A DNA stretch of 39,091 nucleotides, taken from positions 1-39,091 of the forward strand of contig DATHDF010000026.1 of assembly GCA_035319185.1 (NCBI GenBank). The letters are read 5' to 3'. This document shows, piece by piece, positions 32,557 through 39,091 of the stretch. This DNA comes from Fen-1308 sp035319185. Lineage in GTDB: Bacteria; Nitrospirota; Thermodesulfovibrionia; Thermodesulfovibrionales; Dissulfurispiraceae. Position 1 is the first letter of the stretch. Each line of letters starts with the position of its first letter. The translations under genes were made by a program, and so were the position numbers. The notes under the pieces were generated by a model. It was not told where the DNA came from and did no database searches. It saw only the letters and a program-made list of their open reading frames with translations.

Positions 32557-33504
32557 TTATTTCTTTTCAGGTGCCGGAGCGGCTTTTTCGGGGGCCTTCT
32601 CAGGTGCGGCTTCAGGGGACTTGGCAGGTGCTTTTTCAGGCTCTGCAGGCTCTGTTCCGCCGATCTTTATCTTTGCCAGGTTCTCCTTGTTCACCTCGAC
32701 CTTGTAATTCTTTTTCAGACCTTCGATAAATTGCTCCAGGCTGTCCTGCTGTTTTTTCGCCATTAGCTGCTGGCTTATTGCGCCTTTGACCTTATCGAAG
32801 TCCAGCGCTGTTCCCTTAATGTCGGTCGGGACGATTATGTGAATGCCGTCTTTCAGGGGGATGGGCATGCTGATCTGGTTCTTCTTGAGCCTGAAGGCTA
32901 CTTTTTCAAGGTCGGGGTTCATTTCACCTTTCTTGAACATGCCGAGGTCTCCGCCGGACTTTGAGGATGTCTTATCGATAGAGACTTCATCCGCCAGCTT
33001 GTTGAAGGGTTCCCCTTTTTGCAGACGCTCATAGACCTTCTTTGCGTCGGCATCTGTCTTCACTACTATCTGACTCAGTCTTATCGCGTTCGGCTGGACG
33101 AATTCATCCTTGTGGGCATCGTAGTAATCTTTGATATCCTTGTCCGTAACCTGAGGCAGCGCCTTTATCTCTTTTTCAAGCAGGCGGGTTATCAGTGCGT
33201 TTTTCTTGGCTTCTTCGAATTTCCTCTGGAACTCTTCATCCTTGTCCAGGCCTCTCTTCTTTGCCTCTGCATAGAGGAGTTCCTTTTTCACCAGTTCATC
33301 CACCAGGCGCGAAGTCCCTTCCTGACCCTTGAAGAATTCCCGCGCGAACTCAGGCAGTGCATTTACTTCCTGCTCAACATCTTTTGTCGTAATGACGTTG
33401 CCGTCGATTTTGGCTACTACTTCCCCCTGTTTCTTACTGTCGACACCCTGTGAGCAGGAGGCGAGCAGTGCCAGGGAAAGCAGAAGCAAAACATATTTTT
33501 TCAT
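32557..33504 (-). CDS. PpiC-type (parvulin) peptidyl-prolyl isomerase lipoprotein
   Basis: The start is ATG 33504, with AAGGAGACAACTA before it; an upstream in-frame Met lacks this site. The 315 residues begin with a lipoprotein signal peptide (LSLALLASC lipobox). A SurA_N-like helical region follows (GEVVAKIDGNVITTKDVEQE, VDELVKKELLYAEAKKRGL), then a parvulin domain at ~150-245: RLSQIVVKTDADAKKVYERL, SSKSGGDLGMFKKGEM and DGIHIIVPTDIKG. It likely folds exported proteins at the membrane surface, like PrsA/SurA. The last ~30 residues are an unusual Ala/Pro/Glu/Lys-rich tail (APEKAPEKAAPAPEKK). Confidence 0.9.
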   Translation of the reverse strand: MKKYVLLLLSLALLASCSQGVDSKKQGEVVAKIDGNVITTKDVEQEVNALPEFAREFFKGQEGTSRLVDELVKKELLYAEAKKRGLDKDEEFQRKFEEAKKNALITRLLEKEIKALPQVTDKDIKDYYDAHKDEFVQPNAIRLSQIVVKTDADAKKVYERLQKGEPFNKLADEVSIDKTSSKSGGDLGMFKKGEMNPDLEKVAFRLKKNQISMPIPLKDGIHIIVPTDIKGTALDFDKVKGAISQQLMAKKQQDSLEQFIEGLKKNYKVEVNKENLAKIKIGGTEPAEPEKAPAKSPEAAPEKAPEKAAPAPEKK

Positions 33505-33672
33505 TAGTTGTCTCCTTTGCAGATCGTTATCTACAAATCTAACATATTTCGATTGCATTATGCATTACTGACGGGCGGGCTGGTGCAAGTCAGTCACTTG
33601 GAGCAAAACTAGTCGTTTGCCTGGGCTTCTGAGTCCCGACAGCCGCGAATACGGCGAACCGCAGCCGCATTA

Positions 33673-34545
33673 TCAACTGACTGCAGCAGCATCCAGGATT
33701 TCGCGAACGTTTCTCATGATCTCGTTGATAGACGCAGGCTTGAGTAAATATCTCAAGCGGTTTTTCTCGAAGAAATCGAGTTGTTTCTGGTCATGGCCAC
33801 CGGAAAAGAAAATGAATTTCTTCCCGATATCCGGCTCTTTTTCCGCTGCGTGCATAAAGAAATCGATGCCGTCCATGACCGGCATATTCAAGTCGCTCAA
33901 GATAACATCGAAATATCGCTCGTTCATCTTTTCGAGTGCCGCTTTGCCGTTTTCAGCAACATGGACCTGGCCTTCTTTTTCAAGGAGCATTGAAAGAAAC
34001 CTGGCGATTGACGGTTCGTTATCAACTACAAGGATATTGGCGGTCCAGACATGCGGCAGTCGCATTATCATTTCGACGTATCTCTGACCATCGGGCATTG
34101 CCCTGACAAAGGTTTCCACGCGGTCTATGTGGGCCTGAATCTTTGATGCGACCGTTTGGTATTCTATGCCCTCTTTTTTCAGGAGGTCGATTACATACAG
34201 GAAAATGTCGTTCCATTCTGAAAATTCCATGGATACTATATGCTCTATCATGTCGCATCCGGCGATTTCTCCTGAATCGAGCTTTTTGTTGATACCCGAA
34301 AGTCTGATCTCAATGCGTGATTTGGTTTCCTCGTCCAGCCTGACGGCAGGATGAAAGCCCTGCGGGTCTTTATGGAAATGAACGGCGGCGTCCTCCATGA
34401 CCTTCATATGCAAAGATTCATCATCGGCCAAATTGGACAAGAATTCGGACAATTTAGGTTCAGAGCTGAAATGGGCCGAGGCAGCTTTATATAATTCGCC
34501 GCTCTTCTGCTCGAGCTGCACAAGCCATGCGATAAGGTCGTTCAT
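33673..34545 (-). CDS. Rubrerythrin/ferritin-like domain fused to a response-regulator receiver
   Basis: This 290-residue protein has a good AAGGA site before ATG. Residues ~1-155 are helical and match the COG1633 rubrerythrin-like pattern: E12-x6-Y19 in LEQKSGELY and DDESLH (E43-x2-H46, the ExxH iron ligand motif). Further candidate ligands lie in EFSEWND and AHIDRVE of helices C and D. Residues ~170-290 are a receiver: ILVVDNEPSIARFL (one acidic residue replaced by Asn), DVILSDLNMPVMDG as phospho-site, FFSGGHD, LLKPAS. There is no DNA-binding output. Such a fusion could couple a di-iron or redox signal to phosphorylation. Whether it binds iron is not shown. It is transcribed opposite to the MOSC gene. 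Confidence 0.8.
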   Translation of the reverse strand: MNDLIAWLVQLEQKSGELYKAASAHFSSEPKLSEFLSNLADDESLHMKVMEDAAVHFHKDPQGFHPAVRLDEETKSRIEIRLSGINKKLDSGEIAGCDMIEHIVSMEFSEWNDIFLYVIDLLKKEGIEYQTVASKIQAHIDRVETFVRAMPDGQRYVEMIMRLPHVWTANILVVDNEPSIARFLSMLLEKEGQVHVAENGKAALEKMNERYFDVILSDLNMPVMDGIDFFMHAAEKEPDIGKKFIFFSGGHDQKQLDFFEKNRLRYLLKPASINEIMRNVREILDAAAVS

Positions 34546-34729
34546 GCGCTAATCCTTCCACGCGAATGGTTCGGTTTGAAAATTATAAGATTAAGTTTAT
34601 CATAATATATATTTTAAGGCATCCTGATATGCGAAAGTGACTTGCCGGCAGGGGTGTCCGCATGTTGGCCTGATTTATGACATGTGGCTGTGTTAGATTA
34701 AATAAAAAATCATCGCAGGAAGGATCAAG

Positions 34730-35203
34730 ATGACAGGTAAGATTGTATCCATTAACATCAGCGAAAAGAAGGGCGAGAGGAAGACCCCGGTTCAGGAGGC
34801 CGTTATCCGTGAAAACTTCGGCATTGAGGGAGACGCGCATGCTTCATCCGAGTGGCGCCGCCAGGTGAGCCTGCTTGCTGTTGAGAGCGTCCGCAAGATG
34901 CAGGACATGGGCCTTGATGTCAAGCCGGGTGATTTCGCTGAAAATATTACTACGGAAGGGCTGGATCTGCCGGCGCTTCCGCTGGGAACCAGACTCAGGA
35001 TCGGCAGGGACGTGATCGGCGAGGTGAGTCAGATAGGGAAGGTCTGTCATACGAGGTGCGCGATCTATGAACAGGCGGGTGACTGTGTAATGCCGAAGGA
35101 GGGTATATTTATCTGGGTCCTTAAGGGCGGTACAGTAAAAGTGGGTGACGAGATAGCCGTGTCCCTTCGCGAAGACCTCACTGCAGTCGAGCACAGGCTA
35201 TGA
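34730..35203 (+). CDS. MOSC-domain protein
   Basis: This 157-residue protein is a lone MOSC domain: ISEKKGERKTPVQEAVI, NFGIEGDAHASSEWRRQVSL, GDFAENITTEGLDL, LPLGTRLRIG, and the conserved Cys in GKVCHTRCAIY. MOSC domains occur in molybdenum-cofactor sulphurases and in enzymes such as mARC; stand-alone ones are thought to carry sulphur for cofactors. A GGAAGGATC site precedes ATG. It overlaps the Mog/MoaB gene by four bases, a common pairing. Confidence 0.93.
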   Translation: MTGKIVSINISEKKGERKTPVQEAVIRENFGIEGDAHASSEWRRQVSLLAVESVRKMQDMGLDVKPGDFAENITTEGLDLPALPLGTRLRIGRDVIGEVSQIGKVCHTRCAIYEQAGDCVMPKEGIFIWVLKGGTVKVGDEIAVSLREDLTAVEHRL

Positions 35204-35682
35204 CCATCACAGTTGCAGTGCTTACCTTGAGCGACAAAGGGTCAAAGGGCGAGAGGGCCGATGAAAGCGGGCCGGCCATTGCAGATATGCTTAAAGGTAT
35301 TGGCGAAGTAAGATTTTACGATATTCTTCCGGATGAACGTGATCTGATAAAGGAGCGCCTTATTTTTTACTGCGGGAAGGTTGATCTCATATTGACCACC
35401 GGCGGGACGGGCCTTGCCCCGCGCGATGTAACTCCGGAGGCGACTTTGGATGTAATCGAACGGGAGGTCCCGGGCATGGCCGAAGCCATGAGGTCTGAGG
35501 GCCTCAAAAAGACCAGAAATGCGATGCTTTCCCGCGCTGTCGCAGGGGTGCGTGGAGAGACCCTTATAGTGAATCTTCCCGGCAGCCCCCGTGCCGTCCG
35601 GGAAAATCTAGCTGTGATCATCGATGCCCTGCCGCACGCAATCGAAAAGATCAAGGGCGACCCTGGCGACTGCGCCCGGTGA
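35200..35682 (+). CDS. MogA/MoaB-family molybdenum cofactor biosynthesis protein
   Basis: This 160-residue protein has the family pattern: TVAVLTLSDKGSKGERADESGP, ILTTGGTGLAPRDVTPEATL, EREVPGMAEAMR, SRAVAGVRGETLIVNLPGSP. MogA adenylylates molybdopterin before molybdate insertion. Sequence alone does not separate MogA from MoaB. Together with the MOSC protein it implies the organism uses molybdo- or tungstoenzymes. ATG overlaps the MOSC stop (ATGA), so translation is coupled; ccdA starts 10 bases later. Confidence 0.92.
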   Translation: MTITVAVLTLSDKGSKGERADESGPAIADMLKGIGEVRFYDILPDERDLIKERLIFYCGKVDLILTTGGTGLAPRDVTPEATLDVIEREVPGMAEAMRSEGLKKTRNAMLSRAVAGVRGETLIVNLPGSPRAVRENLAVIIDALPHAIEKIKGDPGDCAR

Positions 35683-35692
35683 GGTTATCTGA

Positions 35693-36403
35693 ATGCACGA
35701 TGTCTCATATCCCCTTGCATTCCTGGCCGGCCTGCTTTCATTTCTGTCTCCGTGCGTTCTGCCGCTCGTACCGGCATATGTTTCATTCATCAGCGGATTG
35801 TCGCTGGATGAACTCAGGCATACTCACCGTTTCACAAAAGGCCTGCGCAGCACCGTAGCATTTGTTCTGGGCTTCTCGTCTATTTTCATGGCGCTTGGCG
35901 CTTCGTCATCGCTTCTCGGCACGTTATTTGTGAAATATCAGAACTATATCCGTATAGGCGGCGGAGTCCTCGTCATCGTTTTCGGCATTTTTTCCGCAGG
36001 CTTTCTGAAGCTTGATTTCTTAATGAGGGAAAGAAGGCTGCATCTCGAGAAACATCCGGCAGGGCTTGTCGGGGCTTTCTTAATAGGCATCGCCTTTGCG
36101 GCAGGGTGGACACCTTGCATCGGCCCTATCCTCGGTACTATCCTGATCTATGCAGGATCCGAGGCCTCGGCGTCATACGGGATGAAGCTGCTTGCCGTCT
36201 ATTCTATGGGGCTTGCCGTGCCGTTCATCCTTTCGACTATGGCGATCAATATCTTCTTTTCGTATACCCGCAAACTCCAGAAGTTCATGCGGGGTGTTTC
36301 GATAGTCAGCGGACTGGTGCTGATCGCATTTGGGATTATTCTGCTGACCAACAGCCTTGGCTGGCTTGCAAGCCTTTTCCCGAACCTCGAAATCAGGATG
36401 TAA
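35693..36403 (+). CDS. ccdA: Cytochrome c biogenesis protein CcdA (DsbD-like thiol transporter)
   Basis: This 236-residue membrane protein has six hydrophobic helices. Both conserved redox cysteines are in place: FLSPCVLPLVPAYVSFISG (helix 1) and AGWTPCIGPILGTIL (helix 4). CcdA passes electrons from thioredoxin to periplasmic thiol proteins, keeping apocytochrome CxxCH cysteines reduced for haem attachment. This fits the decaheme cytochrome at 1560-2480. The partner (ResA/CcmG-like) is not in the window. It follows the Mog gene closely and leuS starts 36 bases later. Confidence 0.93.
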   Translation: MHDVSYPLAFLAGLLSFLSPCVLPLVPAYVSFISGLSLDELRHTHRFTKGLRSTVAFVLGFSSIFMALGASSSLLGTLFVKYQNYIRIGGGVLVIVFGIFSAGFLKLDFLMRERRLHLEKHPAGLVGAFLIGIAFAAGWTPCIGPILGTILIYAGSEASASYGMKLLAVYSMGLAVPFILSTMAINIFFSYTRKLQKFMRGVSIVSGLVLIAFGIILLTNSLGWLASLFPNLEIRM

Positions 36404-36439
36404 GCAAAGGGACGGTGTTTCAGGATATAATAACAAGCT

Positions 36440-38959
36440 ATGAAAGACCGCTACGAGTTCAATGAAATCGAGATAAAGTGGCAGAAGTATTGGGATATCA
36501 GCAAGCTCCATAAAAGTAAAACAGACCCTTCCCGCGAGAAATTCTACTGCCTCGAAATGTTTCCGTATCCTTCCGGTAAGATCCACATGGGGCACGTCAG
36601 GAACTATGCCATCGGGGACGTGATTGCACGATACAAGCATATGCGCGGAGCAAATGTCCTGCATCCCATGGGGTGGGACGCTTTCGGCCTCCCTGCTGAA
36701 AACGCAGCCATCAAGAACAAGGTGCACCCGGCAAAATGGACTTACGAGAACATAGATTTCATGAAGAAGCAGCTTAACCGCATGGGTCTCAGCTATGACT
36801 GGGACCGTGAAGTTACTACCTGCAGCCCTGAGTATTACAAATGGAACCAGTGGATCTTCCTTAAGCTTTACGAAAAGGGGTTGGCATACAAGAAGGCGTC
36901 ATATGTCAACTGGTGTCCCTCCTGCGCGACCGTTCTCGCCAACGAACAGGTGCTGGACGGCAAATGCTGGCGCTGCGACAGCGATGTCATGCAGAAGGAG
37001 CTTGAGCAATGGTTCTTCAGGATTACAGCTTATGCCGAGGAACTTCTGCAGGGCTGCGACGAATTAAAGGGATGGCCGGAGCGCGTCGTCACGATGCAGC
37101 GGAACTGGATAGGCAAAAGCGAAGGCGCAGAAGTCGATTTCCCGATTGAAGGCCGCAGCGAAAAAATAAAGATATTCACGACCAGACCGGATACGCTTTT
37201 TGGGGCCACATTTGTCTGTCTTGCCCCGAATCATCCTCTCGCAAAAGAGCTTGTCGCCGATGCCGATAAAATCGCCGCGCTCATGGAGAAATACGGCGAT
37301 TACGAAGCAAAGCTCGGTCTTTCCACCGGGGCTTACGCTATAAATCCGCTGACCGATGAAAAGATCCCCATTTACCTGGCCAATTTTGTGCTCATGGAAT
37401 ACGGGACGGGTGCGATCATGTCGGTTCCTGCTCATGACCAGAGGGATTTCGAATTTGCAATCAAATATGGGTTGCCTATTAGGGTTGTAATAGTTCCTGA
37501 AGGGGGGCATGGACAAGAGGTACAGCTGCAATCCGCTTACGCTGATGAGGGTATTTTGGTCGGATCGGGACAATTCAGCGGTCTTCGGAGCGCGGAGGCG
37601 AAGAAAAAGATCAATGAATATCTCGAATCGAAGGGGATCGGCAAGGGCACCATCAATTACAAGATCCGCGACTGGGGGATTTCGCGCCAGCGATACTGGG
37701 GCACGCCAATTCCGATAATCTATTGCGACAAGTGCGGCATCGTGCCGATCCCGGAAAAGGACCTTCCGGTCATATTGCCCGAAGACATCAGGCTCACCGG
37801 GACGGGGGCATCACCTCTTGCAGAGGCGGCTTCCTTTATCGCTGCAACCTGCCCGAAATGCGGTGGCGCTGCCAGGCGCGAGACTGACACCATGGATACT
37901 TTTGTGGATTCTTCCTGGTATTTCGTCAGGTACTGCTCCCGCAAGGACGAAGAACCGCTTGACGGGGCAAATATAGGCTACTGGATGCCTGTGAATCAGT
38001 ATATCGGAGGGATCGAGCACGCCGTGCTTCATCTCCTCTACTCCCGATTCTTTACGCGCTGCATGAGGGATCTGGGGATTGTCGGTTTCAGCGAGCCCTT
38101 TACCAATCTGCTGACGCAGGGCATGGTCTGCAAAGAGACGCTCAGATGTCCTGAGCATGGATGGCTTTTTCCGGAGGACATGACGGCCGGTAAATGTGCT
38201 CTGTGCGAGAAACCTGTAGAAGTAGGACGTGTGGAAAAGATGTCCAAGTCCAAGAAGAACGTTATCGATCCGGATGAACTCATAGGCCGTTATGGCGCAG
38301 ACACGATGAGGCTGTTTTCGCTTTTCGCTGCCCCGCCGGAGCGCGATCTCGAGTGGTCCGATAAGGGCGTTGAAGGCGCATACCGCTTTCTCAACAAGAT
38401 TTGGGGTATTGTCTATAGGCATGGCACTGTCAGCGCAACTGCAGCTGGAGCTATCAGCAGCTCCAAGGCCCTGGCCCTGCTCAGGAAGACGCATCAAACT
38501 ATCAGGAAAGTGACGGACGATATTGAAAGGGATTATCATTTCAATACGGCAATTGCAGCGCTGATGGAGCTGATCAACGAAATCTCTTCTTTCGGCGTGG
38601 ATTGTGAGGAAGACAGGTTTGCGATGTCTGAGGCTGTCAGGAGTATGCTTCTGATGCTTGCACCTTTTGCACCGCATATTTGCGAGGAATCATGGGAAGC
38701 GGCGGGCGGCGAGCCCAGTATCTTTGCTCAGCCCTGGCCGGAGTGGGATGAGTCTCTGGCCGAAGATGAGGAAGTTGAACTTGTAGTGCAGGTCAACGGC
38801 AAGCTGCGAGCCAAGATATCGGCGCCGGCCGGTTTGCCGGATGAGAAGGCCAGGGAGCTTGCGCTCGCGGACCCCAAGATCACCGAGCTTTTGCAGGGCA
38901 GGGAGCTTGTGAAGGTAGTAGTTGTAAAGGGCAAGCTGGTCAACATAGTGGTCAAGTGA
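36440..38959 (+). CDS. leuS: Leucyl-tRNA synthetase
   Basis: This 839-residue class I synthetase has the HIGH motif as HMGHVRNYAIGD after FPYPSGKI (~40-55), a zinc-binding WCPSCATVLANEQV...CWRC block, and the CP1 editing domain with TTRPDTLFGATF and GTGAIMSVPAHDQRDFEFA. KMSKSKKNVIDPDELI sits near residue ~595 and the C-terminal anticodon-binding region follows. A second cysteine cluster just before KMSKS (RCPEHGW...KCALCEKP) may bind zinc. All catalytic motifs look intact. lptE follows 19 bases later, as in many diderms. Confidence 0.97.
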   Translation: MKDRYEFNEIEIKWQKYWDISKLHKSKTDPSREKFYCLEMFPYPSGKIHMGHVRNYAIGDVIARYKHMRGANVLHPMGWDAFGLPAENAAIKNKVHPAKWTYENIDFMKKQLNRMGLSYDWDREVTTCSPEYYKWNQWIFLKLYEKGLAYKKASYVNWCPSCATVLANEQVLDGKCWRCDSDVMQKELEQWFFRITAYAEELLQGCDELKGWPERVVTMQRNWIGKSEGAEVDFPIEGRSEKIKIFTTRPDTLFGATFVCLAPNHPLAKELVADADKIAALMEKYGDYEAKLGLSTGAYAINPLTDEKIPIYLANFVLMEYGTGAIMSVPAHDQRDFEFAIKYGLPIRVVIVPEGGHGQEVQLQSAYADEGILVGSGQFSGLRSAEAKKKINEYLESKGIGKGTINYKIRDWGISRQRYWGTPIPIIYCDKCGIVPIPEKDLPVILPEDIRLTGTGASPLAEAASFIAATCPKCGGAARRETDTMDTFVDSSWYFVRYCSRKDEEPLDGANIGYWMPVNQYIGGIEHAVLHLLYSRFFTRCMRDLGIVGFSEPFTNLLTQGMVCKETLRCPEHGWLFPEDMTAGKCALCEKPVEVGRVEKMSKSKKNVIDPDELIGRYGADTMRLFSLFAAPPERDLEWSDKGVEGAYRFLNKIWGIVYRHGTVSATAAGAISSSKALALLRKTHQTIRKVTDDIERDYHFNTAIAALMELINEISSFGVDCEEDRFAMSEAVRSMLLMLAPFAPHICEESWEAAGGEPSIFAQPWPEWDESLAEDEEVELVVQVNGKLRAKISAPAGLPDEKARELALADPKITELLQGRELVKVVVVKGKLVNIVVK

Positions 38960-38978
38960 CCGCGTGGAGGGGGCGCAT

Positions 38979-39091
38979 ATGAAGGTTGCATTAATAATAT
39001 CTCTTGTGATGTCGCTGCTGGCGTCCAGCTGCGGATACACGTTACAGGGGAAGTCGGAGCTTCCCTTTGACACCGTATCGATAGGCGTTCT
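38979..39091 (+). CDS. lptE: LPS-assembly lipoprotein LptE (partial, 5' end only)
   Basis: This gene starts at ATG 38979 after GGAGGGGGC and runs off the window after 37 codons. It encodes a lipoprotein signal peptide ending in LASSCGYTLQG; the CGYxLxG start of the mature protein is typical of LptE, the plug of the LptD lipopolysaccharide exporter. Its position after leuS is classical. It supports a lipopolysaccharide-bearing outer membrane. Confidence 0.82.
   Translation, partial: MKVALIISLVMSLLASSCGYTLQGKSELPFDTVSIGV

Noticed and set aside
34546..34729. Molybdenum-cofactor riboswitch before the MOSC-mog genes
   Set aside because: I could not find the conserved structured core; the region is mostly A/T-rich promoter-like sequence for two divergent genes.
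37811..38677. A 288-codon open frame on the minus strand inside leuS
   Set aside because: Antisense to the conserved KMSKS half of leucyl-tRNA synthetase; a by-product of codon bias.

Overview
The window looks like a piece of chromosome from a Gram-negative, diderm, probably anaerobic or facultative bacterium. I infer this from the outer-membrane barrel, the LptE lipoprotein, many lipoproteins and signal peptides, and the core gene order yicC-remA-gmk-rpoZ-coaBC-(TPR)-pepP-efp-accB-accC. That order, with RemA, points to Nitrospirota or one of the former Deltaproteobacteria. This is inference from content and order; no database search was possible. Apart from one small gene decoded through an in-frame UGA (or broken there), no gene looks broken, and I see no insertion sequence, prophage, CRISPR array or tRNA.

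Layout. (1) 1-352: end of a ribosomal RNA operon (23S 3' end, 5S, terminator). (2) 432-4603: a promoter with a long leader, then an exported SUMF1/FGE-like protein, a decaheme c-type cytochrome of the MtrA/DmsE type and an MtrB/PioB-type barrel. Together these resemble a trans-outer-membrane electron conduit. (3) 4656-5183 (minus): a YkgJ-like cysteine-rich protein, divergent from (4) 5238-15008, a long housekeeping operon. Its first gene appears to be a tiny selenoprotein with an in-frame UGA followed by a SECIS-like hairpin. Its second gene, a NYN-domain protein, seems to start with AUU. The operon continues with PAP2, YggU, YicC, RemA, Gmk, RpoZ, CoaBC, a TPR protein, an M24 peptidase, EF-P, AccB, AccC and ThiE.

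(5) 15032-23986: a chemosensory module (PATAN-type response regulator, CheY-like protein, CheW, hybrid CheA-REC) facing a Cache-domain chemoreceptor and a PilB ATPase on the other strand. Its content matches the cyanobacterial Pix/Tax twitching systems more than flagellar chemotaxis. (6) 24111-28730: an orphan branched-chain-amino-acid-type binding lipoprotein, then rpmH-yidD-yidC-mnmE, with rnpA missing from its usual place between rpmH and yidD. (7) 28875-34545: more signalling (a hybrid histidine kinase, a tandem receiver protein and a receiver fused to a rubrerythrin-like domain) and a PpiC-type lipoprotein foldase. (8) 34730-39091: MOSC protein, MogA/MoaB, CcdA, LeuS and the start of LptE.

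How the parts may work together. CcdA would supply reductant for haem attachment to multihaem cytochromes such as the one at 1560-2480. The MOSC and Mog proteins point to molybdoenzymes. The chemosensory/PilB module and the unusual redox-domain response regulator suggest an organism that steers pilus activity and gene expression by redox or nutrient signals. The best leads are the candidate selenoprotein, the Pix-like module beside pilB, the FGE-like partner of the MtrAB pair and the rubrerythrin-receiver fusion.
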